Below, piece after piece: positions 44,665-53,702 of a stretch of 64,000 bases of DNA. The translations under genes were made by a program, and so were the position numbers. The stretch lies in assembly GCF_000812965.1 (NCBI RefSeq), contig NZ_JSYN01000027.1, positions 1-64,000 of the forward strand, in the 5' to 3' direction. Numbering within the stretch: position 1 is the first letter of the stretch; each line of letters starts with the position of its first letter. This DNA is from Pedobacter kyungheensis. Lineage in GTDB: Bacteria > Bacteroidota > Bacteroidia > Sphingobacteriales > Sphingobacteriaceae. Below the pieces are notes generated by a model, which saw nothing but the letters and a program-made list of their open reading frames with translations, was not told the origin of the DNA and searched no databases.

Positions 44665-45249
44665 TTAACCCAACAAGTGGTTAATCTGCGCGTACTGTAA
44701 AAGCATAATGGTTTTACCATCCTTTATTTCGCCGGTGCCAATCATATTCAGTGCTTCGCTAAAGCCGGTTTCTAAAACTTCAATGTTTTCCTGCTCATCA
44801 TGATGCCCGCCACCATCGCTCACTTTCATATCCTTAGTGTATTCGGCGACAAAGAAATATAGGATTTCGGTTACCGATCCGGGCGACATATAAGCTTCAA
44901 ATACCTTTTTAACATCCTTAATCTGGTAGCCCGTTTCTTCCTCCGTTTCGCGCTTTATGGCCGTTTCCGGATTATCTTTATCCAATAAACCAGCACAGGT
45001 TTCGATCAGCATACCATCACTATTGCCGTTAATGTAAGTGGGCAAACGAAACTGCCTGGTTAAAATAACCGTTTGCTGCGCCTTGTTGTAAAGTAAAATC
45101 GTTGCGCCATTCCCCCTGTCGTAGGCTTCGCGGTTCTGCGTTTCAATACTGCCATCTTTTTTGCGGTACTCGAAAGTAATCTTGTTTAAGGTATACCAGT
45201 TATCCGAAAGGATTTCTTTACTGATTATTTTAATGTTTTCGTTGTTCAT
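44665..45249 (-). CDS. NUDIX hydrolase, NudK-like (GDP-mannose pyrophosphatase type)
   Basis: 194 aa from the ATG at 45249; an in-frame extension to 45279 adds an unlikely hydrophobic leader. The Nudix box is complete: G(X5)E, REx, EExG in GLLDKDNPETA plus KRETEEETGY. The upstream QFRLPTY and the MSPGS segment are typical of NudK/ADP-ribose pyrophosphatase relatives. Expected to cleave nucleoside-diphosphate sugars; the exact substrate is inferred. Convergent with the AsmA-like gene. Confidence 0.88.
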   Translation of the reverse strand: MNNENIKIISKEILSDNWYTLNKITFEYRKKDGSIETQNREAYDRGNGATILLYNKAQQTVILTRQFRLPTYINGNSDGMLIETCAGLLDKDNPETAIKRETEEETGYQIKDVKKVFEAYMSPGSVTEILYFFVAEYTKDMKVSDGGGHHDEQENIEVLETGFSEALNMIGTGEIKDGKTIMLLQYAQINHLLG

Positions 45250-45588
45250 AATTATTGGAGTAGCCCAAAAATACACCATAGTTGCTACGCCTCTTAAGTC
45301 CTATCGTAATAAATATATCATATTCCTTGTTAATTCAGCCAGCTCAATCCTTTTGCTTATTTGAAGCGCAGTGGCAGCAGCTTTTTTTAATGCCTGTCCC
45401 GCTATCACTCAAAGTCCGCCCACTACACACCATCCTCCCCACTTCGGGCTATCCGTTCTATCGGGGCTATTTAACCCCATACCCTGCTAAAATGAACCTA
45501 TAAGCAAACCGTTTTAAAAAGCGCATTCATTTCTATTTGAGTACCAGGCTTAAAAAAGCCTTTTAAAATTCGTACTTTTGCAGCCGAA
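45250..45588. other. Intergenic region with a decayed dispersed repeat
   Basis: No gene seen. The part from about 45385 to 45490 has an odd C-rich composition (GCCTGTCCCGCTATCACTC, CTTCGGGCTATCCG, TATCGGGGCT) unlike its AT-rich surroundings. It resembles a degraded dispersed repeat rather than a promoter. Upstream signals for the ABC-F gene are at the right end. Confidence 0.4.
45573..45580 (+). promoter_or_regulatory. -7 promoter element of the ABC-F gene, nearly leaderless
   Basis: TACTTTTG matches TAnnTTTG and ends 8 bp before the ATG at 45589, so the 5' leader would be only a few nucleotides. No clear TTTG partner is present 17-21 nt upstream. Confidence 0.4.
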
Positions 45589-47496
45589 ATGATTTCAATA
45601 AATAATTTAACATTCCTGATAGGATCGAGAGCCTTGTACGATGATGCCAACTGGCACATTAAACCAGGCGACAGAGCGGGCTTGATTGGCGCTAACGGAA
45701 CAGGAAAATCGACACTTTTAAAACTAATTGTAGGCGAGTACGCGCCAAGTTCGGGTACCATTTCCATGTCGAAAGATTTGAAAATAGGCTACCTCAACCA
45801 GGATTTACTTTCATACGAATCGCACCATAGCATTTTGCACGTGGCCATGGAAGCTTTCGAGCGCCAGAACCAGCTGCACGATGAGATTGAAGAACTGCTT
45901 AAAAAAATCGAAACCGATTACAGTGAAGAGGTTTTATTTAAACTAAGCGATAAACAACAGGAATTTGAGGCCTTAGATGGTTACAACATCGAATACCGGG
46001 CCAACGAAATCCTGGCGGGTTTGGGTTTCAGTACAGCAGATCAGCACCGTCCGTTAAATACCTTCTCCGGAGGTTGGCGCATGCGTGTTATGCTGGCCAA
46101 AATCCTGCTCCAAGATCCGGATATTTTATTACTCGATGAGCCGACTAACCACATGGATTTACCCTCTATTAAGTGGTTAGAAAACTATTTAATGGGTTTT
46201 GAAGGCGCCATCGTAATTGTATCGCACGACAGGTATTTCTTAGATAAAATTGTAAACCGCACGGTTGAATCGCGTAAAGGGAAATTAACCATTTATGCCG
46301 GTAACTACAGCTATTATGTAGAAGAAAAGGCACTGCGCGGAGAAATTCAGAAAGGCGAATTTAAAAACCAGCAGGCTAAAATTAAGCAGGAAGAGCGTTT
46401 AATTGAGCGTTTTAAAGCCAAAGCCTCTAAAGCAAAAATGGCACAATCGCGCATGAAAGCTTTAGATAGAATGGAACGTGTGGAAGATGTGGATGATGAA
46501 AACCCGACGGTTAATTTCAGTTTCAAATTCACTAAACCTTCGGGCAGGCACGTGGTGCGCATTGAACACGCTACCAAGCATTACCCCAATGTACACATCC
46601 TCGAAGATGCCGAAGCGGTAATTGAAAAAGGTGATAAAATTGCTTTGATTGGTGCAAACGGTAAAGGTAAATCGACCTTACTGCGGATGATAGCCGGAAC
46701 AGAAAAGTTTGAGGGTTTCTGTGAAACCGGTCACAATGTTTCTACCACTTTCTTTGCCCAGCACCAGCTGGAATCGTTACATTTAGAGAATTCGATTTTA
46801 GAAGAACTACAGGCTTTTGCCCCTAAACACAGTGATACCGAGTTGCGTAGTATTTTAGGTTGTTTCCTTTTTACAGGGGATGATGTTTTTAAGAAAATTA
46901 AAGTACTTTCAGGAGGAGAAAAATCCCGTGTGGCGCTAGCCAAATCTTTAACTACCGATTCTAACTTCCTGATTCTGGATGAGCCTACCAACCACCTGGA
47001 CATCCAGTCGGTTAATATTTTAATCCAGGCCTTAGACCAGTTTGAAGGTACTTTTATTGCCGTATCTCACGATAGGTATTTCCTGGATAACGTAGCCAAC
47101 AAAATCTGGTTTATCGAAAACGAGAAGATTAAACAATATCCGGGTACCTACGAAGAATACGAAGAGTGGAATAGCAAGCGTGTAATTCCGGCATCGAAAC
47201 CTATTCCGGTTAAAATGCCTGAAAAACCAAAGGATGCGCCAAAGCAAACCACTCCTAACACGGCCAATCAGTTAAAAAAGCTGAACGATGAGTTGAAGAA
47301 AATCGAAGCCCAGATTGCCGAACTGGAAACAACGGTTAAAAATATCGAAACCGAACTGGCCGATGAGGCGGTTTACAGTAACGCCGGTAAACTGGCCGAA
47401 GCCAACAGCCGTTACCAGACTGCTAAACAGGATTTAGACAACAGCCAAACCAAATGGGAAGCCCTGGCTACCGAAATTATGGAACTGGAGGGCTAA
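45589..47496 (+). CDS. ABC-F family ATPase (Uup/EttA-like)
   Basis: 635 aa, cytoplasmic, no membrane domain. Two ABC cassettes: Walker A GANGTGKST (about 35) and GANGKGKST (about 350), signatures FSGGWRMRV and LSGGEKSRV, Walker B LLLDEPTNH and LILDEPTNH. Between them is the charged linker (P-site tRNA interaction motif region; KIKQEERLIERFKAKASKAK). The C-terminal 90 residues form a Glu/Lys coiled coil as in Uup. ABC-F proteins rescue or tune ribosomes; Uup-type are linked to replication-transposition effects and ribosome assembly. No antibiotic-resistance context is seen. Confidence 0.93.
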   Translation: MISINNLTFLIGSRALYDDANWHIKPGDRAGLIGANGTGKSTLLKLIVGEYAPSSGTISMSKDLKIGYLNQDLLSYESHHSILHVAMEAFERQNQLHDEIEELLKKIETDYSEEVLFKLSDKQQEFEALDGYNIEYRANEILAGLGFSTADQHRPLNTFSGGWRMRVMLAKILLQDPDILLLDEPTNHMDLPSIKWLENYLMGFEGAIVIVSHDRYFLDKIVNRTVESRKGKLTIYAGNYSYYVEEKALRGEIQKGEFKNQQAKIKQEERLIERFKAKASKAKMAQSRMKALDRMERVEDVDDENPTVNFSFKFTKPSGRHVVRIEHATKHYPNVHILEDAEAVIEKGDKIALIGANGKGKSTLLRMIAGTEKFEGFCETGHNVSTTFFAQHQLESLHLENSILEELQAFAPKHSDTELRSILGCFLFTGDDVFKKIKVLSGGEKSRVALAKSLTTDSNFLILDEPTNHLDIQSVNILIQALDQFEGTFIAVSHDRYFLDNVANKIWFIENEKIKQYPGTYEEYEEWNSKRVIPASKPIPVKMPEKPKDAPKQTTPNTANQLKKLNDELKKIEAQIAELETTVKNIETELADEAVYSNAGKLAEANSRYQTAKQDLDNSQTKWEALATEIMELEG

Positions 47497-47518
47497 GTTT
47501 GCCGCAGATATAAAATTA

Positions 47519-47545
47519 AGCCACAGATAAATCTGTGGCTTTTTT
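47519..47545 (+). terminator. Rho-independent terminator after the ABC-F gene
   Basis: Stem AGCCACAGAT (47519-47528) with ATCTGTGGCT (47531-47540), 2-nt loop as written, then TTTTT. Starts 22 bp after the stop. Confidence 0.9.
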
Positions 47546-47554
47546 GTTTGCAGT

Positions 47555-47757
47555 GCCGTCAGCTGTTACCAGCTGACGGTTTCTCACCACAACGCCTACT
47601 AATCAGCCACGGAGGCACCGATTTACACGGAACACTTCTCCGTGGCTTCCGTGCCTCCGTGGCATTTTAAAATGGTCGTCACCCTGAATTTATTTCAGGG
47701 TCTCTTCATATTGGAGAGGTGCTGAAGCAAATCCGATAGCCATCGGATCAGCATGAC
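47555..47757. repeat. Mosaic of three palindromic intergenic elements
   Basis: First, CCGTCAGCTG/CAGCTGACGG around TTAC (47555-47577), related to the hairpin at 32045. Second, a hairpin formed by CCACGGAGGCA (from about 47598) and TGCCTCCGTGG (to about 47663). Third, a CGTCA...TGAC element from 47677 to 47757 containing CCCTGAAT/ATTTCAGGG and the palindrome TCCGATAGCCATCGGA at 47732-47747. Nothing else is seen before the T9SS plug gene. Confidence 0.55.
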
Positions 47758-47852
47758 TCTGAGGGCTCTGTGTTTTCCTTGCATCCGTGGCTAAACTAAG
47801 CCCCACACACAAAATTCCTTTTTTCTCTGCCGAATACTGTGTAGCTTTAACC

Positions 47853-49130
47853 ATGCAAAAACTAATCGCAGTACTCTTACTCTTTATTCCGACGCTAAGC
47901 TTTGCCCAAAACGATCAAACGTTTACCAGCGAAAACAAAATTTACCTTCCCAATATCAAAACCGTATTGTGCTACAACAGCAATAAAGAGCAGAGTTTAC
48001 CGGTTATCATGCTCAACTCTTCAGAAACCATTACTTTTTCTTTTGATGATCTGCTCGCCGGCACTAAAAACTATTGGTACACCATTGAGCATTGTACAGC
48101 GGAGTGGAAACCCTCACAAATTTCTACCATCGATTACCTGGGTAGCTTCAACGACGACAGGATTATCAACTACCGCTACTCTTCTAATACCACCAGAAAA
48201 TACACCCATTACGAACTGAGCCTGCCCAATACACAAATTCAGCCTAAAATTGGCGGCAATTATGTGCTAAAGGTTTATTTAGATGGCGATAAAAACAAAC
48301 CCGTTATATCGCAGCGCTTTTATGTTCTGGATAATCAGGTGGCCATTGCAGCCGAAATAACAAATTCCTTACAGGTAGAATACCGCAACAATAAGCAAAA
48401 AGTTAATTTCACGGTTAACCATGCCTTCCCCATCCCTAACCCTTACCAGGACTTAAAAGCGGTGGTGATGCAGAACTTCAATGCCAATACCATACAGGTT
48501 AACTCGCGACCAGCCTTTGTGCGCCCGAATCAATTGGTATATAACGATTTAAATACCAATGACTTTTGGGGCGATAACGAATTCAGAAAGTTCGATACGC
48601 GGAGTTTACGATACAAAGCCGATAATGTAAAAGATATTTACCGCGATAAAGAATCGGTAAATGTGATGCTTTTTCAGGATGCTCCCCGCAGCGTTGGTGC
48701 CTTTGGTAACCAGTTCGATGAAAATGGAAACTTTTTTATCCGCAATACCGATGGCCGCGATGATAAAACAGAAGCCGAATATATGGGCGTACTGTTTACT
48801 TTAAATGCAGCTGCACCAAGTGCTAATGGCGATGCTTATGTAATTGGCCGTTTTAACAATTACACCATGAGCAATGAAAACAAGCTGCTGTACGATGCCA
48901 GCCGCAAACAGTTTTATGGCAACATTATGCTTAAACAGGGCTTATACGATTACGAATTTGCCTGGTTTAACAAAGACACTAAGACACTGGAAACCAAACC
49001 ATTTGAAGGTGCCTTTTTCCAAACCGAAAACAGCTATCAGGTTTTTGTGTATTACCGCCGTCCCGGTGCCCGTTGGGATACCCTGGTGGGCTTTACCAAC
49101 CTCAGCAATAAAGTTAGCGACAGACGATAG
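47853..49130 (+). CDS. Type IX secretion system plug protein (DUF5103)
   Basis: 425 aa from the ATG at 47853, which gives a signal peptide ending LSFAQ; an upstream non-ATG extension to 47787 is rejected. The N-terminal domain (about 25-150) has IYLPNIKTVLCYN and WYTIEHCTAEWKPS, typical of the T9SS plug first domain. The C-terminal half has AYVIGRFNNY and the end segment YQVFVYYRRPGARWDTLVGF. In Flavobacterium the Plug protein closes the SprA translocon pore from the periplasmic side. Indicates that this organism runs a type IX secretion system; the other components lie outside the window. Confidence 0.87.
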   Translation: MQKLIAVLLLFIPTLSFAQNDQTFTSENKIYLPNIKTVLCYNSNKEQSLPVIMLNSSETITFSFDDLLAGTKNYWYTIEHCTAEWKPSQISTIDYLGSFNDDRIINYRYSSNTTRKYTHYELSLPNTQIQPKIGGNYVLKVYLDGDKNKPVISQRFYVLDNQVAIAAEITNSLQVEYRNNKQKVNFTVNHAFPIPNPYQDLKAVVMQNFNANTIQVNSRPAFVRPNQLVYNDLNTNDFWGDNEFRKFDTRSLRYKADNVKDIYRDKESVNVMLFQDAPRSVGAFGNQFDENGNFFIRNTDGRDDKTEAEYMGVLFTLNAAAPSANGDAYVIGRFNNYTMSNENKLLYDASRKQFYGNIMLKQGLYDYEFAWFNKDTKTLETKPFEGAFFQTENSYQVFVYYRRPGARWDTLVGFTNLSNKVSDRR

Positions 49131-49298
49131 ATTTTAAAACCGTCACAAACACATTAATTGTCAATTTGACTTTTAATATTACAATACTTACCTTTATTGT
49201 TACATTAATTTTCTTTTGTTTTATCTGTTGTTCTTTACTTTAGCAAACCAGAATAAGCAGATAAACACCTAGATAATAAGTGTTTCTAACCAAAAAAT

Positions 49299-50264
49299 AT
49301 GTTTAAGAAATTAATTGCCGTAGCATTATTAGCCAATCCTTGTGCCCAAATCTTTGCACAAAGCACCAACAGCTCGTACACCCAATCTATTAACGGGACT
49401 AAATTAAAATTTGATATGCAGGCCATCCCTGCTGGCAAATTTAAAATGGGAAATAAAACCGGTAAACCCGATGAACAACCTGTACATGAAGTTAAACTCG
49501 ATGCCTTCTGGATCGGAAAGCATGAAGTAACCTGGGATATTTTCGAACCTTTTCTGTACCGCGATTACGAAAAAAAAGCCAGTGAAGGTGCCATTCCAGC
49601 CGAAGTTGATGCTGTAACCCGCCCAACCAAACCTTATCTGGATATGACTTTTGGCATGGGTAAAGAACACCAGCCCGCAGTAGCCATGACCCAATATAAT
49701 GCCATTCAATTTTGCAAATGGCTCTATGTCCGTACCGGTGTTTTTTACCGTTTACCAACCGAAGCCGAGTGGGAATATGCCTGTAAAGCAGGTTCAGAAA
49801 CTACCTATGGTTTTGGCAACGATGCCGCCAAACTCGGCGATTATGCCTGGTATAAAGACAACAGTGATAATAAAACCCATCAGGTAGGATTAAAAAAGCC
49901 AAATGCATGGGGCTTATTTGATATGCATGGCAATGTGAGCGAGTGGACTTACGATCAGTACATCCCCGATTTTTATGCAAAAAGTGCAGGTAAAATAGCC
50001 GAGAACCCGGTCGCCACACCAGAAAAGCTCTATCCTAATGCCGTTCGTGGTGGCTCTTACGATGAAACAGCCAATAACCTAACCTCAACCGCAAGACTGG
50101 CATCAAACCCAAGCTGGAAACAGTTAGACCCTCAAATACCAAAAAGCAACTGGTGGTTCCCTGAAGCCCCTTTTGTGGGCATGCGTCTGGTAAGACCGGT
50201 AAAAACCCCTTCGAAGGCAGAAATTGATGCCTATTATAACAAATTACCTATTAAAGACTATTAA
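49299..50264 (+). CDS. Secreted SUMF1/FGE-fold protein
   Basis: 321 aa with signal peptide (1-21, ends IFAQ). Clear SUMF1 motifs: MQAIPAGKFKMG, FWIGKHEVTWDIFEPF, YRLPTEAEWEYACKAG, GLFDMHGNVSEW, VRGGSY. The active-site cysteines of true formylglycine-generating enzyme are not at the RGGS region (RGGSYDETA here), so sulfatase activation is unlikely, and no sulfatase is nearby. It starts a four-gene operon with the Gfo/Idh/MocA, ApbE and isomerase-like genes. Probably a carbohydrate-binding or accessory role. Confidence 0.83.
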   Translation: MFKKLIAVALLANPCAQIFAQSTNSSYTQSINGTKLKFDMQAIPAGKFKMGNKTGKPDEQPVHEVKLDAFWIGKHEVTWDIFEPFLYRDYEKKASEGAIPAEVDAVTRPTKPYLDMTFGMGKEHQPAVAMTQYNAIQFCKWLYVRTGVFYRLPTEAEWEYACKAGSETTYGFGNDAAKLGDYAWYKDNSDNKTHQVGLKKPNAWGLFDMHGNVSEWTYDQYIPDFYAKSAGKIAENPVATPEKLYPNAVRGGSYDETANNLTSTARLASNPSWKQLDPQIPKSNWWFPEAPFVGMRLVRPVKTPSKAEIDAYYNKLPIKDY

Positions 50265-50299
50265 TAAAATCACCCTAACCACAATAAAGAACTAAACAC

Positions 50300-51619
50300 A
50301 TGAAAAAACCAATTAATCAACAAGATCGTCGCGATTTTTTAAAGGCAACAGCCATGCTTGCCGGTGGAGCAATGTTGAGCAGCATTCCATTGGCCGGAGC
50401 TTACGCATCAGGATCTGACACCATTAAAATAGCCTTAATCGGCTGTGGCGACCGGGGTACCGGAGCTGCATTCCAGGCATTGAGCACTAAATTTAACATT
50501 AAACTGGTAGCCATGGCCGATGCTTTTCAGGATCGCCTGGATAACAGTTATCAATCGTTAAGTTCAAAATTCGGCGCAAAAGTAGATGTTCCAAAAGACC
50601 GTCAGTTTGTAGGTTTCGATGCTTATTTAAAAGCCATTCCACTAGCCGATGTAGTATTGTTAACCACGCCTCCGGGTTTCCGCCCTATCCATTTCGAAGA
50701 AGCGGTAAAGCAAAACAAACAGATTTTTATGGAAAAACCGGTAGCTGTAGATGCGCCGGGAATCAGAAAAGTACTTGCTGCTGCCGAAGAAGCCAAAAAG
50801 AAAAAACTAAACGTGGTGGTGGGTCTGCAAAGACGTTACCAAACCAATTACCGCGAATCGATTAAACGCATTAACGATGGCGCCATTGGCGATATCATGG
50901 CCGGCCAGGTATACTGGAACAGTGGTGGCGTTTGGGTACGTCCGCGTACCGCTAACCAAACCGAAATGGAATACCAGATGAGAAACTGGTACTACTTTAA
51001 CTGGTTATGCGGCGATCATATTGTAGAGCAGCACGTACACAACATCGATATTGCCAACTGGGTAAAAAATGCACACCCCATTTCTGTACAGGGTACAGGA
51101 AGCCGCGCATGGCGTACCGGTAAAGATTATGGTGAAATTTACGATAACCACTCTATTGAGCTAACCTATGCAGATGGCGCAATTATCCACAGTCAGTGCA
51201 GGCACTTCGAAGGCATCAGCAACCGTGTTGATGAATCATTCCAGGGTACAAAAGGTAAAATCTATCTTTCGGGCAGCAACCAGGCTATCATGAAAGATTA
51301 CAGCGGTAAAGAATTGTATAACCACAATACCAAAGGAAATGCTAACCCATACCAAACCGAGCACGACGAATTATTCGATGCCGTTTCAAAAGGAGAGTAT
51401 AAATTCAGTAACGTAGATTACGCAGCAACCAGTACTTTTTCAGCCATTATTGGCCGTTATGCCACATATTCTGGCCAAACCATTAAATGGGATGAGGCAT
51501 TGGCATCTAACATCAGTTTAATGCCTGAGCGTTTCGCCTGGGATGCCAACCCTAAATTAATGCCTGATGAAAAAGGTTTATATCCAATTGCGATGCCCGG
51601 ACAGGCCAAAGTGATCTAA
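50300..51619 (+). CDS. Tat-exported Gfo/Idh/MocA-family oxidoreductase
   Basis: 439 aa. Twin-arginine signal DRRDFLKATAMLAGGA with cleavage near residue 35. Rossmann domain from about residue 45 with IALIGCGDRGTG, then MEKPVAVD (the EKP signature, residues 150-156) and the alpha/beta C-terminal domain with CGDHIVEQHVHNID. Members oxidise sugars with tightly bound NAD(P), as in periplasmic glucose-fructose oxidoreductase, which is also Tat-exported. In the same operon as SUMF1-like, ApbE and isomerase-like genes, so an extracytoplasmic sugar-oxidation role is inferred. Confidence 0.9.
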   Translation: MKKPINQQDRRDFLKATAMLAGGAMLSSIPLAGAYASGSDTIKIALIGCGDRGTGAAFQALSTKFNIKLVAMADAFQDRLDNSYQSLSSKFGAKVDVPKDRQFVGFDAYLKAIPLADVVLLTTPPGFRPIHFEEAVKQNKQIFMEKPVAVDAPGIRKVLAAAEEAKKKKLNVVVGLQRRYQTNYRESIKRINDGAIGDIMAGQVYWNSGGVWVRPRTANQTEMEYQMRNWYYFNWLCGDHIVEQHVHNIDIANWVKNAHPISVQGTGSRAWRTGKDYGEIYDNHSIELTYADGAIIHSQCRHFEGISNRVDESFQGTKGKIYLSGSNQAIMKDYSGKELYNHNTKGNANPYQTEHDELFDAVSKGEYKFSNVDYAATSTFSAIIGRYATYSGQTIKWDEALASNISLMPERFAWDANPKLMPDEKGLYPIAMPGQAKVI

Positions 51620-51631
51620 ACCGATAGTGTA

Positions 51632-52645
51632 ATGCCTTATAAATTGCTTTTCCTGCTCATTACCCTGTTTTTAGGTTTTACAGTTCGGCAAGAACTTAAA
51701 CCTTACAAAATAAGCGGTTACGCGCAGGGAACAGATTATGCCATTACCTATTACGCCAGCGATAGTCTGGCGACTAAGCAGGGCATAGACAGCTTATTGA
51801 ATGAAATAGATTTATCCATGTCGCTTTACAAAAAGGGAACATTGATCAATCAGTTTAACGCTTCCAAAAGCGGGGTTAAACTAGATCATTTTATGAGCGC
51901 TGTGCTGAAAAGAAGCTTTGAAATTAACCAGGATACCAAAGGTGTTTTCGATATTACGGTAGCACCTTTGGTACAGGCCTGGGGCTTTGGGCCTAAAGAA
52001 AACCGAACGGAACCCGATCCGGCAACCATTAAATCGATACTGGCCAATGTAGGCATGCAAAACCTGAAATTAAAAGATGGCAGGCTCATTAAACTCAAAC
52101 CAGCAGTACAGATAGATTTAAATGGGATTGCACAAGGCTATAGTGTCGATCTTATTGCTGCATACCTCAACCAAAAAGGTATTAAACAATATGTGGCCGA
52201 ACTGGGTGGCGAAATTCGCATTGCAGGGCCAAAACCCGATGGACAACCGATGAAAATCGGTATTGAAGGTCCTGATAAAGATGGAACCCCGGTAATCAGG
52301 CATATTGCGGCCATCAATACAGGAGCCATCACCACCTCGGGCAATTACCGCAAATTTCACCAGAGCGGAAAAAAGAAAATCTCGCACCTGATTAATCCCA
52401 AAACCGGCTATCCGCTGGATAACGAAATGATCAGTGTAACCGTTTATGCCAATGATGCCATTACGGCCGATGGTTATGATAATGCCCTGATGGCCATGCA
52501 CCTGAAAGAGGCTATGGCTTTTGTTGAACGCCACAAAAACCTCGAAGCTTATTTTGTGTACCATAAAAAAGATGGTACCGTAGCCGACACCCTAACTACA
52601 GGGTTTAAAAAATTGATTATCCCCTCCCCTCAGTTTAAAAACTAA
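51632..52645 (+). CDS. apbE: FAD:protein FMN transferase (ApbE)
   Basis: 337 aa with an N-terminal hydrophobic segment (1-18) for export or anchoring. Motifs of the ApbE family: YKKGTLINQFNAS, VQAWGFGPKENR, IDLNGIAQGYSVD, AELGGEIRIAG, ITTSGNYRKF, HLINPKTGYPL, and a terminal metal-site region ITADGYDNALMAM. It covalently attaches FMN to Thr/Ser of target flavoproteins outside the cytoplasm. Lies 12 bp after the Gfo/Idh/MocA gene and 3 bp before the next, clearly in the operon. No Nqr, Rnf or other classic FMN target is near, which is unusual. Confidence 0.92.
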   Translation: MPYKLLFLLITLFLGFTVRQELKPYKISGYAQGTDYAITYYASDSLATKQGIDSLLNEIDLSMSLYKKGTLINQFNASKSGVKLDHFMSAVLKRSFEINQDTKGVFDITVAPLVQAWGFGPKENRTEPDPATIKSILANVGMQNLKLKDGRLIKLKPAVQIDLNGIAQGYSVDLIAAYLNQKGIKQYVAELGGEIRIAGPKPDGQPMKIGIEGPDKDGTPVIRHIAAINTGAITTSGNYRKFHQSGKKKISHLINPKTGYPLDNEMISVTVYANDAITADGYDNALMAMHLKEAMAFVERHKNLEAYFVYHKKDGTVADTLTTGFKKLIIPSPQFKN

Positions 52646-52648
52646 ACG

Positions 52649-53575
52649 ATGAAAAGAAGTGAATTTATCAGAAATAGCCTGCTCACCGCTGGTGCTATAA
52701 CCACAGGTGCAGGAATTACCAATACTTTTGCAGCCGAAAAGCCCAGTACTGCTTTTGGCGATAAGACCTTTAACCTCGATTACGCTCCGCACCAGGGCAT
52801 GTTCGAAAACCATGCCGGCAAAAGCTTTTTAGATCAGATCCAGTTTATGTACGATAAAGGTTTCCGCTCAATAGAAGATAACGGCTACCTGAACCGCCCT
52901 GTTGAAGAACAGGAAAAAATCGGAAACCTCCTGTCCAAACTAGGCATGCGCATGGGCGTGTTTGTGGTTGATGGTGGTGATAACTGGAAAACATCGCTCA
53001 CTACCGGTAAAAAAGAGTTTAAAGATAAGTTTGTAGAAACCTGCAAAAAATCGGTTGAAGCCGCTAAACGCTGCAATGCCAAATGGCTGACGGTAGTGCC
53101 TGGCTTTTACGAACGCAATTTACCTTATGGCAACCAGTTTGCCAATGTAATAGATGCCATGCGTGCAGGCGCTGAAGTGTTTGAGCCACATGGTTTAATT
53201 ATGGTACTCGAAACTTTAAGCGATACCCCTGAGCTTTTTCTGCAAAAAACCAACGAAACCTACGCCGTTTGTAAGGCTGTTAAAAGCCCGTCGTGTAAAA
53301 TCCTTTACGATATTTACCACATGCAGCGCACCGAAGGCGACCTGATCAAAACCATCGACCGCTGCTGGGATGAAATTGCCTACATCCAGATCGGTGACAA
53401 TCCGGGCCGAAAAGAGCCAACCACTGGCGAAATCAACTATAAAAACCTGTTCAAACACCTTCATAAAAAAGGTTATAAAGGTGTTATGGGGATGGAGCAT
53501 GGTAATTCGAAAGGTGGTAAGGAAGGTGAACTGGCCGTAATTTCGGCCTACCGTAATGAAGATAACTTTTTGTAA
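52649..53575 (+). CDS. Exported hydroxypyruvate-isomerase-like TIM-barrel protein
   Basis: 308 aa. N-terminal Tat-like leader (KRSEFIRNSLLTAGA, cleavage near residue 29). TIM barrel of the AP-endonuclease-2 / xylose-isomerase-like family. Metal-ligand positions appear as Glu in VLETLS, Asp in LYDIYHMQ, and Glu-His in GMEHG; AYIQIGDNPGR is the Hyi hallmark. Reaction type is aldose-ketose isomerisation, epimerisation or beta-elimination of keto-sugars; the exact one cannot be told. Last gene of the four-gene operon, 3 bp after apbE. Confidence 0.85.
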   Translation: MKRSEFIRNSLLTAGAITTGAGITNTFAAEKPSTAFGDKTFNLDYAPHQGMFENHAGKSFLDQIQFMYDKGFRSIEDNGYLNRPVEEQEKIGNLLSKLGMRMGVFVVDGGDNWKTSLTTGKKEFKDKFVETCKKSVEAAKRCNAKWLTVVPGFYERNLPYGNQFANVIDAMRAGAEVFEPHGLIMVLETLSDTPELFLQKTNETYAVCKAVKSPSCKILYDIYHMQRTEGDLIKTIDRCWDEIAYIQIGDNPGRKEPTTGEINYKNLFKHLHKKGYKGVMGMEHGNSKGGKEGELAVISAYRNEDNFL

Positions 53576-53588
53576 ATTTTAACCCAAT

Positions 53589-53669
53589 CGTCATTTCGAG
53601 CGAAGTGCAACGTAGCCGAGAAATCTAATTATAGATCTCTCCGTTCGCTGCGCTTCAGTCGAGATGACG
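53589..53669. repeat. Palindromic element (CGTCATTTCGA...TCGAGATGACG)
   Basis: Terminal inverted repeats at 53589-53599 and 53659-53669. Same family as 22943-23042, with TAGCCGAGAAATCT shared internally. Lies between the isomerase-like and amylase genes, which converge. Confidence 0.7.
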
Positions 53670-53702
53670 ATAACCTATAGCGAATCACTCTCCCCATTCC
53701 CA

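Noticed and set aside
45282..45503. 73-aa plus-strand open frame in the ABC-F upstream region
   Set aside because: Lies over a decayed repeat and the composition is not protein-like.
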